Shown here in pieces: positions 45,532 to 57,500 of a stretch of DNA of 64,000 bases. The stretch's first letter is position 1, and each line of letters begins with the position of its first letter. Below the pieces are notes generated by a model. It searched no databases and had not been told where the DNA came from. It saw nothing but the letters and a program-made list of their open reading frames with translations. A program made the translations under genes and the position numbers. Source of the stretch: Owenia fusiformis (taxonomy: Eukaryota; Annelida; Polychaeta; Sabellida; Oweniidae). The DNA lies in assembly GCA_903813345.2 (NCBI GenBank), contig CAIIXF020000001.1, forward strand, positions 58,512,270-58,576,269, given 5' to 3'.

Positions 45532-48500
45532 GTATGCACGTTGTTTGAGGATAATTTAATTTATACTTTTTTATGCTTGCTCTATTGACTTCATTTTCTT
45601 TCTAGAGTCCATTTCATTGTTTAACTGCGTCAGTAAAAGCTAAAAAATAAGAAATCAAAATATCATTTTGCAATAAGACTTATATAGGGGAAATGGTCCT
45701 ATCACCGCACGGGTATGGAATTGTATGAAATTCTTCAAATTACAAGACGGCACAGGGTTATTCAATGCACAAAAAAACTAAAAAATCTGAAATATACAAA
45801 TGTCATTCATGTACATTAGAGTCAATACGTCCAAATCCAAACAGGGGGGTAAACACGAACGGGTTCCAAATAATGGCAAGCAGATCATTGAATTGAATAA
45901 TAGTACCTCTACTACCTCTACATAATATTTATAGCCTGAAAGATACAATATAATGATGTATACCAACAATCTTACAATAAAATAATCAATTATGATGATT
46001 TAGGTGTTCGGAATTACCCCCATGCTAGTGTTTGGAATTACCCCCAAAAACTCTGTGCGTTTAAATAAATAGATGTCAGTAATAAATGATTTAAATTTGG
46101 GTTTCTTGATATGCAGGGGTGACAGGATCCAGTATCATAAGTTAAGGGTATCATATAATGATATACCATCAATCTAATAATTAAAACAATAAAGTTTAAG
46201 TTAAGTGTTTGGAATTACCCCCATGCAAGTGTTCGGATTTACCCCCCAAAATAACTCCTGTTCGGAATTACCCCCCTAAAATACCTTGTAGTAAAAATGG
46301 AATAACCCAGATATTTTTTACAATTTTTCGTAATTTTTTCTGCAAATGCATTCTACAGTGGATAATACACATAATATATATAGAATCATAGCATAGATGT
46401 GCAGTACAGCCAAGCTAACTACATTTTTTGATGGGGGTGTTTGGAAATAGACGTACTGACTCTATGAATATACTTTTCCATATATTATTGCACAATGGTC
46501 TCCCAATTTCTTATTTTTGCCGTTCTACTGACGCAATGAAGCAGTGAAATGGACTCTAGACGAATTCCTGTGGATGGGGCAGCAGCTTACAGCTAGAATA
46601 TCTACCTTTAGAGTCAAGTCTTGTTTTAACATTAGCTTAAAGGATGTATAAAACTATCAAGAGCTTGAAAAACGATAAAAATGAGTTTTTTTAAGAATAC
46701 CATCAATTAAATTCAATTTCATCAATTAAATGCAATAACTACGCTTTCGCTTAGATAATCAAATGTGAAAGTGCTCTAATAACGAAAGTGAAAGTATTGG
46801 GCCATTGTAAGGAATTCCCCAAAACAACTATCACAATGATTGTCTGCATATTACCTAACGCATATTGATGTTGTCATACTCGTGGCCTGCTTTTTGGGAA
46901 ATCCAATGTAATGTGATGTCATTACCCTAAGAACGATAGCTTTCGAGAAACCCCCTAACTGTTATTGGATAACTAGAGTGCAATAAACATTCTATCATAT
47001 TGCAATCAATTCCTCATATTAATACAACTATATGATAATAATAGCGCATCATGCTTTTAAGAAATAAGCCTAAAAACGTCAGTGTTATTGTAATTGAATT
47101 AAGGTGGGCCCCCCACTGAACGAAACATTCTTGTTTAAAGTGGGGTTCATTGTAACAGCTCACACTCCGTCAATATTTTATCAATTTCTGTTTTCTTTAT
47201 ATGGAATGAAAGATGGGTATCCACTACAATAGTAAAAACAGTATTATAAATGCACTGCAACATGCTGTATTGAGGCTTTGAAAAGGAGTGAAAATCACTT
47301 TAATAGTTATATACAACTTGTAACATTTGAATGTGGTGCCAGGGAGCCCTACTTAAGAATTGAATGCTTAAAATCCCTCAGTATTATGTGTGATTGTCCA
47401 GTCCCATTCCCTACTACTATTCTACTACTATGCAGGTTTTACATTTTACCAATCTTACACAATATACAATGACTGAATAAACTTTGCGAAACTGGTGTAA
47501 AACTCCCATTTACCTTTGCATGTATGAAAATGATAAAGGTATAAATGTTTTACATTTAGGTATCTAACAGAGAGCTGTTGCATGCTGTGATAGGCCTGTA
47601 TGATGTTTCGTTGAGTGAGATGACACCTGAGGTCTTATATGGAACTGTCTGCGAGAAATGGGCAAGAACAGCTATCCTACTACGTGATACTAAAGGTACA
47701 GTGATTTACAAAGATAACATTTTCACTTCATTATAGTTACTGTGATATGAACTTGTAAATATTCCTATTATTAGCTCCTACTCCCTTATAATTGCCTGCA
47801 CCACCTTTGCAATCTATTAAGGATGATGTGAAGAATGTCAAGGGAATATCTGTATTAAAGATAATGAGCATTTTATAGTTACGAACTAATACACACAATG
47901 TATTACTAAAACCTATATATTCCTTGAGAAAAAGCTTTTGGACTCTCCATGGACCATTCATGAGCTCCTTGTCCCATTTTTTGAATCTGAACTCAACCAC
48001 CTGATCCAATGGAAAATCATTTAAACATCAATATTGAATTTTTTGTACACACACCCATAATTCGAAACTCTTTTGAAATGCCCTACACACTTAACATTTT
48101 ATATTTTCTAGATGTTTTGGAGGAGTTTGAAAGAAAACGAGCTAAAAAAGCAAAAAACACTGAAGCACCATCACCAAAAAGCATTCCAAATGAAACAACA
48201 CCACTACAAAGCAATGAAGACATTAAAGTGATTGACCTTGAAGACAATAATCAATCCCAATCCCCAGTGACCACCCCAACCCCTCAAACTGCATCCTCCA
48301 CAGAGGAAACACCTACTAGTCAAATCACCAAAGATCTCAACGCTCAAGTAAAGCAAAATGAAAATACCTCTACTGATAATGATCTGATAACATATGAAGA
48401 TATAGCTGCTGAGATAATGCAGGATATAGAAGATGCTGTCAATGATAAAGGCTCTGACATTCTTGAGCCTGAAGAAACTAAACCGTGCAAGTTTGCTGAT

Positions 48501-51500
48501 TGTTATAGTGATACTGAAGACGAGGATGAAGATGATGACAGGTGAGATGGGGAACAATTTGAAAACAAAACAGGAAATGATTTTAATTCACCCTACAAAA
48601 CTATTTAGTAATTTATAAATGATAAGCAATGTGCCATATTTGGGATTCATTGAAAGAATTCAGAAAATGTGAATATGACATAAAATATTGAGAATATAGA
48701 AAAAAATTTAATTTTGAATTGTTTACACTTTATCCTTCACTGTACGTTACCTTCCTTTACTTATTTATATGAAGTGCACAAAGTCTACAAAATCCTATTT
48801 TTATTAATGATTTTTTTTCAGTGAAGATGATGAAGAAGATTTCAGTAAGGGCATCAATACATTTCTGGAATGTGTGCGTGAACGTCGTCAAGTCAGAGAC
48901 AACCATGTTGGCCCTTTCACTAGCAAACATGTAGGGATAGAAAACAGGGTTGTGGCTGCTGCTACCTTTGAAAAGGCATTTTGTGGGTAAGATTGATAGA
49001 GCAGTTTAACTGTAATATGAACACTATCTGGTCTGTCTAAGAGGACAAATCATTATAGTATGAGTCAATATAGCCTCAAAGTCATTAGTTTTCATCATTA
49101 AAACACAAAATCAATAAATGCTCAAGTTTATTATTTGGTGGGAGTCCGATGTGTAATTTATATTTTTGGATAACATCAGACACTTTGACCTGGTCTCCAT
49201 AGGTGTTCATTTATGTGGTGTTCATATTTCAGCATTTGTTGATAGGACAGTCTTCCAGTTCAGGGAAACAAATTATTGTACCTACTTTATTTTGAAAAAT
49301 TTGTATATTTTATCTTTATTATGTTTTAACATAAAGGTCATAAAACATTTTGGAAAAAGCTTGGCAAATATTTTATGACAAAAATATTTTTAAGTGTCAC
49401 ATATTATTTTTGATATCATAAAACATGTAACAGCATATTTTTCTTTTTTTCCAGGAAACGTAGTGAAAAAGTCAATCATTTAACTGTAATAGCTGTGAGG
49501 AAACGTTACCAAAAATGGGGAATAGGCAGATATTTATTATCAGTAAGTATGAATACCTAATATATCACAGGTACTGTCCAGAACTCAATATGCAATAAGC
49601 ATTTTAGACTCCTGGTTAAGCTGATGATACTACGAAGTTCACTTATACACATAACCACTTGCCTCAGCTAGGAAACTGCTGAGCAAGTACATAGAATCCT
49701 GAGGCCTGGATAGTACCTGTGTTATGTTTTATTCAATACAAAAGGATGTTCACTCTTTAACAACATTTCTACAATTTTGAAATACAGTGCTTTTTATTAT
49801 TTTAATCTCAGATCAAAAAACATTTATTCATTGGTTCAATCATTTTCAGCAATTAAAGAATCCTCAAGTTGTTGGGCAGTATGATGTCATTGTGGTGCAT
49901 GCTGATAACTCCGCCATTGATTTCTTTGAGCGCTATGGTTTTACAGATGATGTAGTTCTTAATAGTAAATGGAGGTATGTGTGTCGTATTTAGATCATGT
50001 CAGTTCATTAATAGACACCAAACCTTTTTGACCCCTTTTCACTAAAAACCAAAAACTTATCATTGATAATGTAAAAGTAAAATCAATGTTTTCAACAGAA
50101 TTAAACTTATTATTGGCTGTTTTTATTAGATTATCTCAAGTGTTTATTTGGAAGTCTATTTATCTAATTTTGAATAATTTATTATTAAGATAAAAAAATA
50201 TGCCTTTAAACTTTTACTGGTATTTGATTAGTTCATTAAGTTGGCAACTTTATATGCATATTATGTTTAAGCTGTGACAGAAGGAAAGTGCAGAGCAATG
50301 TTTACATAGTTACTATGTTATATATACATTGTTTAAAAGTTTACAAATTAGAAAAGTGGTTATTAAATATATTGTATATGTTGTATTTCCAGTGAGTTAG
50401 CAGACCAGTACACAAACTGCACTTTAATGTGTTACATGCCTCCTTTCACAGGTATGTAGCATAATCACATTTTGATTACTTAAAGTGGCAGTAAAGACTA
50501 GAGAGTGTAAAATGTTGGGAGCAATGTTTTCAAAAAGCAATGTCAAAGTCACCCTCATGATTGTTATTTCAGTATCTAAATGATGCACTGAAATTTCTGA
50601 GAAAATATGGAAGTAATTGAAGATTTACGATGCAGACATGTCCAAATATGTCCTTTTTCAGTTTTTCGCCTGAAGCATTACCCTAGATTAAAGTCACAAT
50701 TACAGTATTGGACTTTGTAGGAAATAACCTTGACATGGAATCTTATGTTGAGACCAAGAGATACTTTTACATTTTAAAATGTTTTAAAAGTTACTTACAA
50801 CTTATCTCTAGTCTTTTGTGCTCCTTTAATATATCTCTTATACCTGTAAGACTTATATATCTAATCTCGGAAAAAGCTGTTATTTTTAGCCATACATTCA
50901 GGGGCAAAAGTTGCACTTTTGAGATGTTGGTAAAATATTGGACACAATGCTGGTTTGTGGTAAGTTGTGATTGCAACGTAAATAAAAATCAACTAACTTG
51001 ATTATATAAGATCAGTTTTATATTTTTTTATGCTCTCACCTGTTCCATTTCCAGGTCAGAGTATTTTAGGCAAGTCAGACCCCGCTCTTGATATTGTAGC
51101 AATGGAGAAAGAACTTGCTTCATGGTGAGTAGTTTAGCTAATATTAAAAAGAAATTTTCTTTTACAATAAAACCTGAAGACGTAATGAACTGTTGGGAAT
51201 ATTGCTAAAAGACTTCACTTTATGAGGTCTTCAAATTTTGATACTTTTACTTGGAATCTTAGTCTTTTACATTTACTCTACGCATTTAAATGTTTACATA
51301 CATTGATATTGGCCAAATAATACACCATTTTCTTTGGTCTACATTCCTTCAATATATTTTTCATTGATCACTTTCAAGAAAAGAAAGCTATAAATATTTG
51401 TAATTGACTTGTAGGAGAAACAAGAACCTAGAAGCGTACCAGGCCCAGGCATCTTGTTTACAGAGAATGAGGCATGAGATAATACACCTTAGAGCATTGG

Positions 51501-54500
51501 TATGTAACATTATTTATCCCATAATCACGTCAATATTAATGATTAAAGTTACATGAATACAAAAGTTCACACTTTGAATACTCAGGTTGATATCAAAAAA
51601 TACATTGGTTATATCATCTCAATATTTTCATCTACATCCCATTGGCGGACATCACCAAAAAATCCAAAAATACATTGGTTATAATATCATCTCAATATTT
51701 TCATCTACATTCCCTTGGCGGACATCACCTACCCTCCTTTAATACTGTGTGTCCAGAGGATTTATTCTTATTTATCTCTTATTTAGTGGGCTTAACGGGA
51801 AATAACAGCAGGACATATATTCTAATTGCTAATTTGCTCATTTAATACATTTCTCATTTAAATTTTTCAATACCTTTTATTTGGTGCAAATTTCATCAAA
51901 ATTGGGGAAACAGGTCATGAGATGTCAGATTTCATAATTTACTCTTTAGGCGTGGTTTAGGACACTGATGCCATTACCATAGCAACCTTATAGGAAAAAT
52001 TCAGACGTATTTCTTCATAAGCATTCCAAAAATGTATAACAAGTATGTTTACTCAATGTCCCTTATTGAATCATTTTCTGGCCAGATCTGCCTGCATAAA
52101 AAATTAAAAACATATAGATGAAACAAAATTTTTGCTGTTGTCAAGGCCATATGTTCTCATTGATAAAACGTCCTGGATATATGTGCATCAAATGTTTGAA
52201 TCTGGTATCTGCGTCTGTCAAGCATTCTTCCCTCAATGCATTAATCAACTGAAAAGACTTGATATGATCAATAAAATTAGATACAATCAAACTTGTTTTG
52301 ATAACAAAATACCTAGCACATATTTCTCATGTGGCCTAACACAACCAAATGCTAAAACATGTGTATTCCCTTCTAAATGATTTGTCCTTCAAAGAAAACT
52401 AGGACATGTTTTGCTATCGTGCCATCATACCCCAGTATGTCCTCTGTCAGTCAAGAAAGTTTGAACCAAAACTCCCCACGAAAATCAAAAGATCTCACCT
52501 GTTGAATACGCCATCTATATAAAATGTCAAAAATTGTCACTCTGATTTTGACAGATGGAGGCAGGTCAAAAAGGTCAAATTTCTTAAAGAAAATGCACCT
52601 CAATCACATCAAATCATGTGTTGGAGTTGGTCCATACATACACTTTTTCATTCACTACCAAAATCCAACCACTGGTGGTGCTAATATAATTACAATAATT
52701 GGACTATATTCTTGTTTTTAAAATGCCATCTATTCGTCTTCCCACTCGCGGAAGGATTAATAAGTTGTGTGTCCCCTGTTCTATTTCAAATAACATAAAA
52801 TAGGCCCATTTGCCATTCATTTTTAAGTAAAGTAGAAAGTGAGCATTTTTATTCTATTCTCCCATCATCTTTCTAAAAAAGCAGAAATACTGTTGATTAC
52901 AGATTTTACTTTCTTAAACTTTACTTTTCTAAGAAAAAATTTATTGAATAGATGGTGTATGTACATGCTCAATGATTTCTGAGCAAATGTAAATGAAGTT
53001 GGACTCAGGCTATAATGACTTACTCGAATAATTCAAGAATCTAATTAGCTATGTTATTTACTCCCCAGGTAAAGGAATCTGAGATTGTTTTATTTTAATA
53101 AAACATGCAAATCACATTATCACATATATCCTGACTGGCAGACCATATTACTGGGATTATTTTTCAAAGTCCTGCTTCTATTTTGAAAATCAAATATATA
53201 AAGGATAAACTATTTTGCAGCAATATCTAAAAATCGAATTCATGAAATATGTATGCAGCAAGTGTTAAAATTGGAAAAAGAAAAGAATAAGTGGTGTAGA
53301 TAAGTACTCACGTAGTCATCGAATTGTCTCGCCAAGGTGTTATAGAATTTGTCGATTAAAAGTTCAGATTTTGCAAATTATTCCATGAGTCTGAGATTCG
53401 CGAATTTGTATTCGCGATTCAACAACGAATCCTGGCAACAAATGCATTGTTTTTTCTCACAAACAGTGTGAACAAACTATGTACAAATAGTGCCAAATAC
53501 AGCTAGAATAGGGAAGATGAAAAGTGTACGTACATTCAGTTTATTAGAGGAAAAATCCAGTTCTCAAACAATGATCTTGCATATGAAGAAAATGTGTCCA
53601 AGACATTACTTCACTAATGTACAAAATTATGGAACATTTCAGTCATACCACCAAGTCATTACAATAGTACAATGATACAATAAATTGGTTTCATTACAAA
53701 GCATTATTGATTCGGGATCTCAATTTGTTTTACTAAATGAAAAAAAAACCTTTAACTGTTGATTTAATTTTGTGAGTTGCAACTTTCCCAGGAAATTTGA
53801 TTCAAACCCCTGGGAATTTAGGAATGCTCTGGTTGTGAATGTGCATCCCCACAAATAGTTCAATATAAGTATTTCTAGGCAATCATCAAGGTATTCCTCA
53901 TTTATTAATACCCTTACCAGAGCTTAACTTCAATAATACTATTTATATAAGTGATGATTCCTTGATCTAGTCTAATCCAATCAGAATCTAATGTCCAATC
54001 AGAATTTGTAGTTAGAAATCATGGCACTACATTTTCTGTTTATTAAAACATTTGAAACATCCATAAAATAGCATGAATATTTCATTTAAGATTGATAAGA
54101 TCTGTAAAACTTTCTTTATAGTCAGAGGGAAGCTCACTAGCTGATGGGGATTCAGGATCTTAAAGTTGGATTCATCAGAATGAAAATATTTTAATTTAGA
54201 ATTTCATCAGAAACTGCCAAATAGCAACATCTATGTCCATATATTTTACATATAATTTTTTATTGGAAATCATATATATATTCTCATTCCTAATTGGATT
54301 AATTAGACTTAAGGTACTTTTCAGTATTTTTATCATCTATTTTGTCTTCATTGTTTAAGATCATTGACAATTGGTTAAATCAGGTATCCATCTTTACATA
54401 TCATTTTTATTCACTAGACATTATGATGCAATGTCAAAGTGAACCCTGTTGAATTTCCAATGCAAAGTTATGTCAACCTTTCTGAAAAAATCATTTTAAG

Positions 54501-57500
54501 ATCTTTTGTTTAAGTTTGATGTATGGTACACACAGTTTTGGAAGATTTTCACCTGTATAAAAGAGAAAATAGTTATTTCCGCGGCAGTTTGGTCAGAATA
54601 AACCAGTCTGAAATTTTACCTGACACGAAAGAAACTAATTTATAGTATGTTTATCGGAAATATGTTAAACCCTAGTCACTTGAGCACTTAAAAGGTAAGG
54701 AATTTCAATAAAACATCAAAGCGGAGTGTTTTTTTACAAAATCGGGTTTTGTAATTTTGTGATTAAAAAAGTCATTTATCAAATTATGACAGCAAACGTG
54801 ACCTAACTCTGACATGACATTATAAAATATGAAATATCATCCAAATCAAACTTTTACAAGAACAAGTTGCCCTATGTTCAAAATAAATGTGATAATAAAA
54901 TAATAAAAGATAAATCCAGTGTCAAGTTGATCGATGTATCTGAAAAATATACCTTAATGTATAGCGTTTAATCAACATTGAACCAATGCTTCACTCATTT
55001 ACATATAGAACAGATCACATGTAAGTAGAAGATTTTGCTTCATTGCAATGTAATGCTTTCTATAGAAAAGGGTACAATATTGTTGTCAGCATGTTGGGCA
55101 GGTGGTGGTGTCTTACTTTTCCTGACATGCATGTTTCAAGACTAATCACTTGGTGGATTAATTTGAAGTTTTCAGAGATGTTTCCTAGTATGAAAATCTA
55201 AAACCATTTTTGAGTCTGTTTGGTATTTAAGGTTGTCTTTTTCAAATTTTTTGGTACGATATTGTTCACTCTGTACCTCGTTACAGATTATATGAATGAG
55301 GAAAAATGCATGATCTCAGGTATATAACGGGATAAAATATGGAAAGCATAAATTAGGAAAAAGTTGACAAGGTGTAAATGGAAGAGTCTTCATGTTTGCC
55401 TAAGTAGGATACAGCTAATCCTGGAATATTGCATTTAGTTATTCCAATCAGTTACGTTGTACTTTCATGTTCTTACTTGTCAGTCCTGAGTGAGACAGCC
55501 ACATTTGCATTATCGAATATGCTTACATAGTTATGTTTAAGAAAAGCCAATGCCATGACTTGTTTGGTGCAAAAACAATAATTTTCATTTGTTCTTTCTA
55601 GTCCATCCAGAAATCTAAAATAGATACAGTAAAACCTGTCTTAGTGAACACCTCTCTCTAGTGAACACCTGTCCCTAGTGGACACCCTTCCTACGCACAT
55701 AGTCCACTGACTTCTGTATAAATTACCCTCTCTCTAGTGAACACCTTCATACAGTGAACGTTTTTTCTTGGCAAAAAAATGTTCACTATACACAAGTTTT
55801 ACTGTACTGTGATTTTAGGAATTTGTTTGAATTCACCAAGGCTGAAATACTCTCAAAATCAACAAGTTGTCATTTAACTGAATAGTTGGGGTACGACATC
55901 ATGTGTTACCATGGATTCACACATACATGGGATAACAATCAGATTCCTTATGAATCTTATTGATAAAAGACCTTCTTTCACTTATCTTTATTTTTCAGAA
56001 TTTTGAGGTCAAAGAAGTCGATTTTTAAAATATTATTATTACAAACTGCATCGTTACCAGTAATCAGACAAGCATGTCCATCCTAACTGATTGGTTTTTG
56101 TTGATAACATTTACAAAAAATCATTTGGGATACTCAAGTAATGATGCATGGTTAATTTATTGTTATATTGAGATATCTTATAATCTCCTCTGTCATAACT
56201 CAGTTGCAAAATGAAGGTATAACAGTGTTGTGTTCAAATCCTTTGGGAAGGTCTCATTTTTCTAATCAGCTGTGTACATCCTGGAGAAAAAGAGAATATT
56301 ATTTTCACCATAATTATCCTATTTGAGACAGCTAGAAAGCTCAGTACAGTAATGTAAAACTCTTAATCTAATTTAAAGCAACATTGTGACACTATCGCTG
56401 ATTCTGTAGACAAGGGGATTTGTTAAAAGTAATTGACGTCTTGTGGCGATGTTAATTAACTTTCACACCCATTTTTGCTGTATACAAGCACCCTTGAAGC
56501 ACAACGGGGGATTTAATTAACATGTAATATCTGTACAGGAAAGTATATTTTTGTACATCCAGGGGAACAAGATCCCTTTTGTAGTCATATAAGTATATGG
56601 CATGGCATTTTCTTGTCGATTGATATTATCTGTTGCATAATTCATGTCATACAGTCAAACCTAATCTGATTGAACACCTCTATATTTATCCCATTGAACA
56701 AAGTTTGGAGGGATATAGGGAACGCCTCCGTCCGTCCATCAGTCTGTTTGGGCGATAACACAAATACCGTTGGCCCTATTTTGTTCATATTTTGTACACA
56801 TATGCCCTATGGGGGTAGAAGTTCTGCTCGAAAGCAGATTTTCAAAATGGCCACTCGTTTAAAAATGTATTTTATGTGTGTCATTTTACGTTTTTACTAT
56901 AACTCGGAAGGTAGTAGAGGAGTAACGATTTTGTTCATATTTGATATGTGAATACTCATAAGCATGCCACACTGTCTAATGACACTTTGGTGGTATGCGG
57001 CCATTTTGAAAAATGGCTGCCATTTTTAGGTTTTTTATTATAACTCGAAAAGTAGTGGGGCGATTTTGTTCATGTTTGATATGTGAATACTATAAACATG
57101 GCACACTGTCTAATGACACTTTGGGGAGTAGGTGTCCATTTTGAAAAATGGCCACCATTTTTACATGTGTCATTCTACTTTTTTTTTACAACAGTTAAAA
57201 AGTAATAGAGCGATTTTGTTCATATTCGATATGTGCTATATACTTTGTTTGTAAAAAGGCGTTGATGTTGTCTAGTTTACATCTTTTATGGAACAGTTTT
57301 CTAAGAACCAAGTCCCTTTTACTTTCTACTAGCAAACAAGAGCCCCAAAGAAGCTTCATTAAGCTTCATGCCCCAATTTGCCACAAGGTTTCAGTAAATC
57401 CATTGGAAATGTGAGAATTTTTACTTCTCCAAAAGATGTTTTATGAAATAAACCCCGTTTGACAAACATTCTTCTATAATTGATTTTTTATGTAAAGTTA

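Larger units (their letters stand above)
41027..54355. repeat. Tandem unit 3, the copy that continues into the full gene
   Basis: Nearly identical to unit 2 from 41027 to about 48340, apart from one 644-bp MITE and rare changes (for example 45558). It then diverges with substitutions and many indels until homology fades near 54355. Unit 3 has about 450 extra bases near 52333-52780 and a replaced segment near 53480-54290. Confidence 0.88.
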
